The position numbers were made by a program, and so were the translations under genes. From Liolophura sinensis (lineage: Eukaryota; Mollusca; Polyplacophora; Chitonida; Chitonidae): 64,000 bases of DNA. Location: contig NC_088297.1 in assembly GCF_032854445.1 (NCBI RefSeq), forward strand, positions 10,254,163-10,318,162, read 5' to 3'. Below the pieces are notes generated by a model that was given only the letters and a program-made list of their open reading frames with translations, did no database searches and was not told the DNA's origin. How positions within the stretch are numbered: the first letter of the stretch is position 1; each line of letters starts with the position of its first letter. Shown one piece after another: positions 24,001 to 31,700 of the stretch.

Positions 24001-25345
24001 TGGTTACTTTTGAACATGCCACAGATTCAATGGGTTGCACTCTCCATATAGTCTGACTAAGTAATTTTCATGCAGCAAGAGCAGACTTTTTAGCTTACAT
24101 TTTTGAACCAAAAAACTACATACAAATTGTTTATTATCAGATCAATAGAAATAGACTGTAACCTTATAACTTAACTATAACTGTTTAGTTAACGTTTATT
24201 TTGCCTCCACCCTTTAAAGTGTTAATGTGGAGTCTTGATAATTTTGTTTTTATAATGAATGTTTATTGTATGCTTGGTACATTTAGGCCAAGGATGCAAC
24301 AAACCAACAGCAAACTTAAAGCCATGAGGATGTTATCTGATGGGTGATCATTTTTGCAATAAACGCTGCTGTAACAAAATCCACAGCAACTGCATCAGGA
24401 ATGCGTTAATTGGTTTGGGGGGCCATCCTTGGCAGAATAAACTTTCTGCCAGACTGAATGTTAGAAAAATCTCAGACTACATTAAGACTTACGGCTGGAA
24501 CATCTTTGCCTGCTTTTTTACAGAGCACTTTGATGAGGTACAGAAGAGGTTCATCCGGCTGATCATGAATCACTTTGTTCATGAGATCCTGAAATATAAA
24601 GCAAATTAGGAAAACGAATGACTTTTAGCGAGAATGTTACATTCTTCAGGAATTTATGTTATATATATATATTCCTGTAGCTGACCAGTCATGCCAGTGC
24701 CAACGCTGGAACACAATGCAAAGCATGCTTCAAGGATGCAGTATGGCCCCGGCTGAGCCCCTCTACCACAGCGAAATTCATTTGTGATACCAGTATAGTG
24801 GTTCAAATATCAAAATACTCTTAATATACTTACATTTGAATACCCAAAATAAAGTATGTAGCTGTTGACATTCCATGCTCTCAGGTAACAACCCACAGTG
24901 TTGCTATAAACTTTTCTACCAAACTTCAAAACCATACGCATGCCTCACCAAAATATTACTTTAAGATTTTTGACAACAAATGACATTCCATTAGCTCCCT
25001 GCAATATAAGTGATCAAATCACTTAAATGTCTTAAATTAAATCAATAAAAACCAAAATCTTCTTGATCCATCAATTAAGGCACAATATGCGATTTCTCTG
25101 TTGTTTTCGGCGTATCTATGTTAATACATTATGCAAACCAAGATCAGATGTGTAAATTAGGCTATGCCATGCACACTGTTTACGATGCCGATACGACATG
25201 TTTGGCAGAACTAGCTGGATCGTCTGCCACCGTGAGCAGTGATTTTGCGGTTTATTTTTGACAGGGTAACGTGAGGCATACCTCAAAACAAGCGCGTGAT
25301 CTTGTGCTTCTCCATATATTGTTGAATCCGATGCTGACTGGTCAT
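42..25345 (-). CDS. C8orf34: C8orf34-like protein with RIIa-type docking domain, 17 exons, 3' end outside window
   Basis: Exons in order of transcription: 25345-25282, 24588-24493, 23592-23550, 22498-22424, 21005-20910, 19113-19015, 12566-12397, 11194-11043, 10470-10322, 8541-8501, 7908-7865, 6195-6136, 5300-5239, 4779-4746, 4115-4046, 1433-1295, 147-42. Borders are GT-AG and codon phase agrees at every junction except 10322/8541, where a short exon seems to be missing. Residues 1-53 resemble the RIIa dimerisation/docking fold (MEKHKI, then DLMNKVIHDQPDEPLLYLIK). Later blocks match the vertebrate C8orf34 layout as I remember it: RSYDRPW with a basic tail, WNPDTK..NFDELF, EDDDAIELL, EVKLNI and DEEFESVSQVTGP. 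RIIa-like domains typically dimerise and dock anchoring-type helices, often in ciliary proteins; the cellular role of C8orf34 is not established. The rest is Ser/Pro-rich and probably disordered. Exon 1 has a one-base frame break. The gene is divergent from the gene starting near 25.6 kb. Confidence 0.82.
261..488 (-). mobile_element. SINE, near full length with internal deletion
   Basis: Tail at 261-309, head complement (CCAATTGAGCCACAGAGGCC) at the right end. About 45 bases of the middle, normally holding CAGCATTATGGTGGGAGG, are missing after TTTCACTTA. Confidence 0.85.
490..1033. other. Intron sequence without recognisable features
   Basis: AT-rich, with short T runs and a CACACACA stretch near 800. 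No exon or repeat family seen. Confidence 0.6.
1046..1232 (-). mobile_element. SINE, 5'-truncated, with target duplication
   Basis: Lacks the tRNA head. CAAACTGATGAT repeats at 1034-1045 and 1233-1244, so truncation happened at insertion. Confidence 0.88.
1919..2061 (-). mobile_element. SINE, 5'-truncated
   Basis: Tail and middle block only, ending near CTGCCAGACC. Confidence 0.85.
2395..3365. repeat. 27-bp minisatellite, about 35 copies, hairpin-forming
   Basis: Unit ATTGTACCTCAACAGGTACA plus TATAAAC or TATCAAC. GTACCT-CAAC-AGGTAC is a six-pair stem with a four-base loop; a variant class has ACACGTAC. Because 27 is a multiple of three, open frames appear on both strands by design of the unit. 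In an intron of the C8orf34-like gene. Confidence 0.95.
5040..5212 (-). mobile_element. SINE, 5'-truncated, with target duplication
   Basis: GAGAAGAGAATA repeats at 5028-5039 and 5213-5224. The right edge lies 26 bases from the donor side of the exon 5239-5300, so this insertion nearly reached coding sequence. Confidence 0.88.
5395..5607 (+). mobile_element. MITE copy 1
   Basis: Left end TAATTCATCAAGTTTTTCAA and right end TTGAAAAGGTTAAAGATTTA are near inverted repeats; the body includes CAATATTTTGAAACATTCTG. No coding capacity. Confidence 0.6.
5807..5944 (+). mobile_element. SINE, 5'-truncated
   Basis: Begins at CAGCAACCTGCGGACGG and ends in AAATAAATAAATAA. Confidence 0.85.
6217..6388 (-). 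mobile_element. SINE, 5'-truncated, beside an acceptor site
   Basis: Flanks carry CAGGTAAAACAG and CAGGTGAAACAG (11 of 12). Its tail end lies about 20 bases upstream of the acceptor of the exon 6195-6136, next to the pyrimidine tract. Confidence 0.85.
6784..7053 (+). mobile_element. Full-length tRNA-headed SINE (reference copy)
   Basis: Head: TCAGTTGGTTAGCGCGCTAG (A box) and GAGTTCAAGTCCAGC (B box), as in an RNA polymerase III promoter. Middle: a conserved block with AACCTGCGGATGGTCGTGGG and CCCACCATAATGCTGGC. Tail: AAGTGAAATATTCTTGAGTA, a segment near ACCAATCAAA and an (AAAT)n end. The copy is flanked by perfect 11-bp repeats TCATGTCCAAG at 6773-6783 and 7054-7064, so it is a retroposed insertion. 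The design matches mollusc-type SINEs (V-SINE/Meta-like); the exact family name needs a database. Confidence 0.92.
7196..7461 (+). mobile_element. SINE, full length, perfect target duplication
   Basis: Diverged head (CCATGGCCAAAAGGGTTAGC) but complete tail. A 12-bp duplication TATAATGGTCAG lies at 7184-7195 and 7462-7473. Confidence 0.9.
7488..7702 (-). mobile_element. MITE copy 2, inverted
   Basis: Ends TAAATCTTCGACCTTTTCAA and TTGAAAAGGCTGAAGATTTA are good inverted repeats. The body is the complement of the other two copies (CCTCAAATTGTTTCAAAATA). Confidence 0.62.
8815..9000. repeat. Degenerate 19-20 bp repeat
   Basis: About nine copies of CTCACCAGATCTTACCTTG variants, best preserved at 8925-9000. 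Intronic. Confidence 0.75.
9192..9665 (-). pseudogene. Relic of a Tc1/mariner transposase
   Basis: On the minus strand, 9665-9410 encodes a helix-turn-helix region typical of Tc1 transposases (RYRQTGQTSDRPRTGRPRVT followed by REEGYLRTLHLRN). Farther on, 9300-9240 encodes FAYESHLCLFRTDGRQR, resembling the DES/LFRxDGRQR part of the DDE catalytic domain. Stops lie between the two and most of the catalytic core is gone. A roughly 45-bp piece near 9192-9238 repeats the start of the relic (9605-9650) in the same orientation, so the copy has been rearranged. It lies in an intron of the C8orf34-like gene and cannot make transposase. Confidence 0.65.
9899..10066 (+). mobile_element. SINE, 5'-truncated
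   Basis: Begins in the post-B-box block (GGCTTCCTCTCCGGCCG) and ends in AATAAATGAATAAATAAA. Confidence 0.85.
10560..10770 (-). mobile_element. Second SINE-like family copy, inverted and decayed
   Basis: Recognisable pieces are CTGAAACATCATGTCAAAGA, AAAGACACCCTATTCAATCA and a CTGACAGG segment, in the order expected for the complement. Confidence 0.4.
12139..12319 (-). mobile_element. SINE, 5'-truncated, with target duplication
   Basis: ACAGTGACAG repeats at 12129-12138 and 12320-12329. The element lies just downstream of the exon 12566-12397. Confidence 0.87.
12940..14195. repeat. 91-bp minisatellite, about ten good copies
   Basis: The unit contains CCTGCACCAGTAAAAGATAA, ATATAGACAGCCCTTTAGTA and CACCAGTAAAATACACTGGT. 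Two half-units share CACCAGTAAAA. Copies before 13310 are decayed. Intronic. Confidence 0.9.
14884..15014 (+). mobile_element. SINE, 5'-truncated
   Basis: Middle block and tail only, with a small gap before AAGTGAAATATTCTTGAG. A 40-base scrap of the same block stands at 14440-14480. Confidence 0.82.
15085..15330. repeat. 40-bp tandem repeat, six copies
   Basis: Unit GAGTACCATGTTACTGAAGT plus CRTGATGAATCATTCTAACA; very similar copies. Intronic. Confidence 0.93.
15338..15560 (+). mobile_element. MITE copy 3
   Basis: Ends CTAATTCTTCAATCTCTTCA and TTGAAAAGATTGAAGATTTA; body CAGTATTTTGAAACATTCTG. It lies between the 40-bp array and the large palindrome. Confidence 0.62.
15566..16147. mobile_element. 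Roughly 580-bp imperfect palindrome (foldback element)
   Basis: The perfect centre TTAACATGTTAA is at 15851-15862 and arms match outward to both ends: CAGATGAAAGAGTGTGAAAC against the complement of the segment near 16105, GGTATCTGTGACCACC against GGTATTTGGGACCAAC, TTTTGGTATTTAT on both. It has no open frame. A decayed relative of one arm (GGTATTTGGGACCACC) is at about 37960-38100. Confidence 0.7.
16150..19010. repeat. 100-bp satellite, about 28 copies, ending at an exon donor
   Basis: The period is 100 bases from unit to unit, with only a few substitutions per unit, e.g. TGTGTATAG against TGCGGATAG. Unit: GATCATTCATATGCAGAAGG, AATTTGATATATG, TCCCACAACCATGCCCATGC, CTAGTCCCAAAACAAATGTA, AAACCTGACAAGTTGTGACA. 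The last unit at 18950-19014 runs into the donor of the exon 19113-19015. It fills the intron between that exon and 12566. Confidence 0.97.
19114..20183. other. Intron of the C8orf34-like gene, little content
   Basis: Apart from the SINE-like tail at 19355-19430 and a degenerate SINE hint near 19235-19300 (TTCACTTACACGACAG), nothing is recognised. Confidence 0.5.
19355..19430 (-). mobile_element. Tail of the second SINE-like family
   Basis: GAGTGCTTGGGGTTTAACGT and TTTTTCAGTCATATGACGAC are the complement of the tail seen at 26400-26440. Confidence 0.45.
20194..20349 (+). mobile_element. SINE, 5'-truncated, with target duplication
   Basis: AAGTTCACCA repeats at 20184-20193 and 20350-20359. 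Confidence 0.88.
21057..21115 (-). mobile_element. SINE tail fragment, degenerate
   Basis: TTTATCTGACTGGTGTTTTT followed by GCGCCGTACTCAAGAATTAT, then unrelated sequence. Confidence 0.55.
21879..22220 (-). mobile_element. SINE whose tRNA head is tandemly multiplied
   Basis: Normal tail and middle at 21879-22030, then three to four copies of a roughly 58-bp head unit (CATGGAGACTCCTGGGTCGT, CCGTGCTGG, CTAACCCC) to 22215. The whole block is flanked by TAAATTATAC at 21869-21878 and 22221-22230, so it was inserted as one piece or grew inside one insertion. Confidence 0.85.
23072..23340 (-). mobile_element. SINE, full length, diverged, with target duplication
   Basis: GCAACTCAAC repeats at 23062-23071 and 23341-23350; the head complement ends CCTTGGCCATGG. 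Confidence 0.88.
23660..23945. repeat. Imperfect 25-35 bp repeat
   Basis: About eight occurrences of ACTGAGCTGTGATGCAAAC variants with A-rich spacers. Intronic. Confidence 0.65.
24600..25281. other. First intron of the C8orf34-like gene
   Basis: AT-rich, single-copy in appearance, with a short TA run at 24660. No SINE. Some conserved regulatory sequence could be here but none is identifiable. Confidence 0.5.
25282..25345 (-). other. C8orf34: First coding exon of the C8orf34-like gene, with a +1 T frame break
   Basis: From the ATG the exon encodes MTSQHRIQQYMEKHKITRLF, then a four-T run (AAAA at 25285-25288 on the plus strand) throws the frame into TGA three bases before the GTATGC donor. 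With three Ts the exon would end ...LFE and join the next exon (DLMNK...) in phase 0, which is the expected RIIa-like sequence. The donor and the following exon are intact, so a homopolymer-length error or a very recent mutation is likely. Confidence 0.7.
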
Positions 25346-25600
25346 CACTGCAAACCAACTGTCATCACAACCTGCACAAAGACACCCTTTGAAAAACGAA
25401 GTTCAATATTTGCAGCGCGTTAAATTTGTTATCTGTCTTGGCACGTTGTGTTATGCCGGATGTAAACGATGTGCTATACGCCCTCTGTCGGAAAACAACT
25501 AACGAGAGATGATTCTGGGCAAGTCGGTGCTTGTTCTGACGTCATTGTCGCTACAGCGACGTTTGAAAATGGCGGACGAGGCGAAAATAATGTGACAGCG
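25346..25600. promoter_or_regulatory. Shared divergent promoter between the C8orf34-like and membrane-protein genes
   Basis: The two genes are head to head, with the minus-strand ATG at 25345 and the inferred plus-strand first exon near 25560. The interval is CpG-richer than its surroundings, has no TATA box and no SINE, and carries GAAAATGGCGGAC at 25564-25576, a YY1-type core motif often found at start sites. No start site can be fixed without transcript data. Confidence 0.5.
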
Positions 25601-25676
25601 GTTTGGAGCCGATTTTATCTATAGTTTGGCTGCTTGCCAAGAAAATCTGAAGACACAAACAGGAAGTAGGGACAAG
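25560..25676 (+). other. Probable 5' UTR exon of the membrane-protein gene
   Basis: The segment from the AAAATGGCGGAC motif to GACAAG/GTACTA (25676/25677) is GC-richer than its surroundings, lies about 1.6 kb before the ATG exon, and ends in a usable donor. The downstream acceptor TTTTTCAG at 27264 has only 35 bases before the ATG, so an upstream non-coding exon is expected. It contains a nine-codon open frame (ATGGCGGAC... TGA). Confidence 0.45.
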
Positions 25677-26209
25677 GTACTATAGGATCTGAAACATTTT
25701 TGTACCTTCTTCGGTTGCCCACATCCATCAAACGATTAATTTTGCGTGGGTAAGCTCGAAATTTTAATCTATGTTGTCTGAGTGTGAGTATCGTGCATCA
25801 GTGTTGCAGTATAAACATTACCAACAACAACAATGACCCATTTAATAGCACGTACACCATTTCGACTTAGAGCGTTTATAAGTAAAACTGTTTTGGATGT
25901 TTGTTGAGAAATGTTTACACAGCACGGTCGATCACATATCAGCCGTGGAATTTTAAGAGATCATGTGCTGGCCACATGTACCCAACGGTGTATACACTGT
26001 GATAATTTAATTGATGTATTATGTAATTATGTAATGCTGTCATCATTAAGTTACTAGTTCGATTTTTCAGTAGGTCTCAGATAAACATATGGTGTGACCG
26101 TGTGGAGGAAGAACATGTGATGTTCAAGTTGAAGTTGTTTTGTGTCAGATATCATCTATAATGAAATGGTGAAGTTGGTGATGTCATAACAAAAATGGCA
26201 CTTGTTGCT

Positions 26210-26450
26210 CACTGGCATGGTGCACAGCACTGAGAGGTTAGAGAAAGGAAACAGAACTGGTTGGCCCAGTGTCAGCATAATGTGACTCCTGTGGGGTTTC
26301 ATGCCTGGTGTCTTCAGCATGATACTTCAGTGACAACAGCGCTTTGGCATCATCGCCCTGCCACAAGAAGACACTCGTCGTCATCGTATATGACAGAAAA
26401 TTTGCCTATTATGATGTTAAACCCCAAGCATACATACATATACATCTCAT
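26210..26450 (+). mobile_element. Second SINE-like family copy
   Basis: Matches the longest copy from AACTGGTTGGCCCAGTGTCA through CCACAAGAAGACAC and ends with ATGTTAAACCCCAAGCATAC and a short repeat tail. Intron 1 of the membrane-protein gene. Confidence 0.65.
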
Positions 26451-26507
26451 CTGCTGCATACTCAGCTAAACAGCGCATCTAACATTATTGACTTCAGAGT
26501 TAATAGA

Positions 26508-26508
<1 letters not shown>

Positions 26509-26559
<51 letters not shown>

Positions 26560-26570
26560 GTATATATATA
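26509..26570. repeat. (TA)n microsatellite
   Basis: Nearly pure TA with two TGTA interruptions. A second TA run is at 37472-37513. Confidence 0.95.
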
Positions 26571-27299
26571 CTACCTTCATGTCGATTTGTCTGATGCCGT
26601 ACTCATCTTCACTGTTACCTGTAATATAACATCAAATAAGGTGATGTAGTATGATGTAATATGTAAGTATGTATACTTGGGGTTTTACTTCATATGAAGA
26701 GCATTCATTAGGTGTGTGTGCTCACATTTTGATGAAGATGACAATACTAAGCGAGCATATTTATTCATTTTTTTATTTATTTATTTTTTATTTATTATAT
26801 ATATACTACCTCCGTTGGTTTTCAAGGTTGTTTTGCACATCCTCATATTCTCATGGTATAAAACACATATCCACAACAGCAGTGGTGGTTACAAGCGTTA
26901 ATAAACAATTCATACTGTTGATTTTGTGTTTACAGGCAAGTAGTGATAATAGATCTACTGAGAAAACAATGATGAGCTGTGACCAGATTTAAAATGTCAT
27001 ATTTGAGAAAAAATTATAACCTGGTATGTTCAGTGTAATAAATCATCTTTTTTTTTTTTAATTCTAATTTTACATTCTATACCTGTAGTATATGATGGAT
27101 TAAGGAATGTATTTAAATGTAGCATTTTTGTTGACTAAAAGTTGTTCACGATATAACTGTTTGCATGTATATAATGGCACTGCAGTGGTTTGGAATCTAA
27201 TTGTAAATATTTAATGAAATTAAAATTACTACGTTAATTGACACTAGATTTCATATTTTTTCAGCTGACAGTTAAGGTGTAGGCGATCAATTATTCAGG

Positions 27300-28742
27300 A
27301 TGGCAGATGCAAGTGCATCCAAGAAACAAGGTGGGTTGTATTATGCATGAATAAACTTCATTAATTTTGTTGGAGCTTTATGGGAAAAATAATATTTCAA
27401 ATTGAAGATTCTTTAAACAAAGTTCTGTAAATGTTGTAATGTTTGTTATGTAAATAACATCGTGACCGGTGATTAAAACTAAACTGTCCTTAAAATAAAA
27501 GTCTTTTCTGTGGTAAAAATCAATGCTAATGTGTGTATCAGTTTTTGGTTGGCTTTATCATGAAATATTGATAGGTATAACGCAAGGAAATTCATTATTT
27601 TTCTTGGTTTTCTGGTTCTGTTATTGCTGTTCTGTGAAATCATGATAACAATATTATTTAATTATTATTTATTAATTCCTGACATTTTGTGTTTTCTTTT
27701 TTTTTTTTAATGATCAAATCTTCTCACACTTTTTTTAAGCTTACAAATGTTTCTGTTTTAGGGAGACGCCCTGTAAGAGGAGCCTCCCAGGAGAGACTAA
27801 AAAGTCGCAGAAAAATGCCAAGACAAGATCAAGCCCCTTCTGAAGAGGCAGATTTTATCTCCTCAGATACACCATCTGGAATGGAAGTGGGGTCAAACCC
27901 AGGCACAGCCGATATGTCCGCCTCAGAAGCCCCAGATATAGCAAGTCCACAGACAGGCAATATGTCAAGTGTGTCAAAGCGAGGAACATCAGCAGAGATG
28001 GAGAGTTCCAGGCCAGCATCAGCAAGGTCAAGGACAAATGTGAGCGTGTCATCTGTGGATGGAAGGTCAAAATCAAAAGGGAGTGTGTCATCTGTGGATA
28101 GATCACTGCAGGTTTGGAGAGCAATATTTAGCCTAGGTTTATATTAAATCATTGATTCTTTGACGTCATTGAAAGAAAAACACTAAAAAATATAACCCCG
28201 TATGCAGTAGCAAACATCGAGATATGGAAAAAAACATTAAGTTTTTAGCTTAATGATAGTATAATTTGTGAGCAAGCCTTTTTGTTATTCTAAAACCAAG
28301 CAGAAAAGAGCCTTGTCAATAGTATATTTTTAATTTTTCTCAATGTGTCATACATGTGGTATAAGTATTACATGTATTTACTGTAAAATTGTAATCTCAC
28401 TGTATATTTAACCATTGTTCTCAGTTTTTGTAACTTTAAAGAAAATTGCTCTTTATATTTAAGTTCCCCTTGGCAGAAGTCATACCAGTTATACTGCTAA
28501 AAAAAAGAAAATCAAATCTTTCAAAGGTTTTTTGCATTTTTATATAGCATTTCATTCCTTGATGAACACGTACTTTTTCTTCTGATGTGTTGACCTTGAC
28601 CTTGATTGTCCACAGGACAAGTCCGAGCTTAACTTTACTGACTTCACCAAAATGAACCCGAAGGATTATGGGATTGAGTTTAACGAAGAGGAGATGCTTT
28701 ATGGTGAGATACCCTTTGAACCTAACTAAAACTTAGTATGGT

Positions 28743-28773
<31 letters not shown>

Positions 28774-31700
28774 TTTGGAGTTTTATGCTGTACTCAAGAA
28801 TATTTCACTTAAATACGAAGATGGCCAGCATTATGGTGGGAAGAAACTGGACAGAGCCCGGGGAAACCCACAACCATCTGCACGTTGATGACGGACATTT
28901 CCACACATGGACAGAGAGGAAGCCAGCATGAGCTGGACTTGAACTCAGAGCAATGGCATTCTTGAGATCGAGGCTCTAGGGTCAGAGCATCATGCTGGCA
29001 TGCTTTAACCACCTCGGCCATGGAGGCTATAAATATGACAGTAGTTGTGAGCTTCAGTTTTTCGGAGAATGTACCTCAGAAATGTGATGATTAATCACAG
29101 TGGACCAGCTCAGAGTTCATCAGTCTTTCCATCATCTCAAGTCTTATGTACTGACAGCAGGTGAACCAGTACTAACATTTCGCCCAAAAAAATAGCATTT
29201 TAAGAGGCAAATAAATGCCAGAAAAAAAATGTCTCTTGAAGCTGGAGCATTTTCCCAGTGGGACATCATCCTACCTTCCAAACAAACTTCATAGTAGCTT
29301 GCTAAGATGTTACAACTCGTAGAACAAGTATGTAGAGTAGATCATTTTAATGTGTAACTTACATGGTTATTAACCATGTGCTTTACCCCAAGGGTTTTGA
29401 TGACTTGTTTGATATAAACTGGGACACACTAATCCCCAAACATTTATATCTTGACCAGTGCCCATTAATGTGCCATTTCCTTGTTTTAATGATTGTTAAC
29501 TCTTTTGTGATCATATATATTTGAAATATTTGTTCTCAGAACCCCCAGTACGTGATGAAACGTTACCAGATTTACATCGTCTCCTGGAGTCGTTGGAAGA
29601 TGGGGACACAGAACTTGAGGCTCGTCGGGCACCTCCATCACTCTTCACGCGTCCAGAGCACAAGACGACGTACAAGAAAATCTCGGAGCTGAGGACGGAG
29701 ATTGAGCAGGATGAGATCGACCCGTACGTACAGGAATTTGAGGATGGCATTCGCGATGACGTGCTCATGGTCGGCAGCATCCGATTGGAGGATATTCAGG
29801 AGGAGGAGCGTCGACTGCGCGATGAGCATGTGTCATATCAGGAGCAGGAGGCAGAGCTAGCAAGAGTGCGACAACAACGCCTGTTGCTGAGGGAGGAAGA
29901 GACTAAGCAGAGAGTGGCCAAGTTTGTAAAGGAACGTCGCCTGGATATAGCCAGAAGAGAGGTGAGTGCATGCGTTCAGTGCTGTTTAGTTATTAGGCAT
30001 GCTCTCAAGAAATGTGTGTATTTCCAGTTTTTGGCGTTGATCTTGTTTTCGGAATTCTGTTAACTGACTGATTGATTCATTGGTTAATTGATTGTTTAAT
30101 TGGTGTTTAACGCCATGCTCATATAAAGGTGGTCAGGTTTATAGAAGGAAACCAGGTTGCCAGGAGGAAATCATTGATCTTTGTTCTCAGATGTAAACCT
30201 GCACCTGAAACAACAACTGGATTCATATATGCCATATTGTTGAAGTCATATTGCGTCAGTCAAGAAATATTTATAAATCCATTTTTTGTTTGTTTGTTTT
30301 TTGATTGGCTTTCTCAGGGAATTATTTATGTGGTCTCAGTGTTAAACTGAAGCTGTTCAGTGATTTTTTTCTTTTGGGAGGGGGGTGGGGGTGGTTGCAA
30401 AATTTCATTTACATTTTTTTCACATCATAATTAATTTTTAATCTGATATCTTGATTATTAGGAGTTATTGAAGCAGAAAGAGAGACTTTTACTGGAGCAC
30501 CTAAACAAAGCATTTAGCCAGGCACAAGATCAGATGGTTGGGACTTTGGAGGCTAGGAAGGCTGAGGTCAAGGTAAGATATGTGTTCTTTGTGAGGAGGT
30601 GTCACGAACAGGGCTGGAGTGTGGGCGCAATTTCTAAAGGTATGGGGCACTAATAGACTGCTTAAGAACTGTCATGTTTAGAAACCTTGCATATATTTAA
30701 CACTTGACTGATTGAGTGATTGATTGATAAATTTATTAACCATTAATTTCCTATTGATGAGCATATCCAGTACAGAAAGAGGGCCAATGGAGGCGTTAAA
30801 GCTATTGTAAACATGATAATAGAACCAAAATATAGATAGGTACTTTATAAGACATTACTAATTTGTTAGAGAGAAAGAAAGAAAGGTAATAGATGAAGTT
30901 AAACATACTGCACCAGAAGACATACTGCATTTGTGGAAAAAAAGATATGTGGAGATCATTTTATGTGTATGGATGATTGAAGAAAATCTCAATCTGTCGA
31001 GAAAATATTCTTCAAGAGTAGATTTAAATAATGATGTCCATTAAATGGTTTTAATATCACACGGGCCTCTGTGGTTGATGGGACTAGCACACCAGCACGG
31101 CACAAAGACCCAGGAGCCTCCCACCAATGTGGTCGCCGTGATTCCAGCTCATGCTGGCTTCTTCTCTGGCCGTATGTGTGAAGGTCTCTCAGCAGCCTGC
31201 AGATGGTTGTGGGTTTCTGCCGGATTTGTTCCCCCCATAATGCTGGCTGCTGTCGTATTCTTGAGTACAGCATATACAACACCAATCAAATAAATAAATA
31301 AATAAATTTGATACCACAAGGAAGCTTACTCCATTCCTTTGGTGCCTTTACAAACTGTAATGCAGTATTTGAAAAATAACCCCAGAAAGTATTGATAATG
31401 TATTCTTGTTAACATGCTTTAATTCTCACTGCAATATTTTGAGATGCCTTCATGCACAAAAAATCAATATCAACAAATTCACTGTATAAAGTTATAAATA
31501 AACCAATTTTTCACCTTCTGTAGACTTTGTATGGAGATCTGACAGTGTCTGACGGTGTGTATGGAGGAAGTAGGGGGCGCCGCTGGAAGCTGGACTGGGA
31601 TCGTGCACCACAACCTGTTCAGGTCAAGGTCAAATGTCTTAGAGGCGTTAAAGACAAATTACCTGGTAAGGAACAGAAATGATATTCTTGCAGATCTGAG

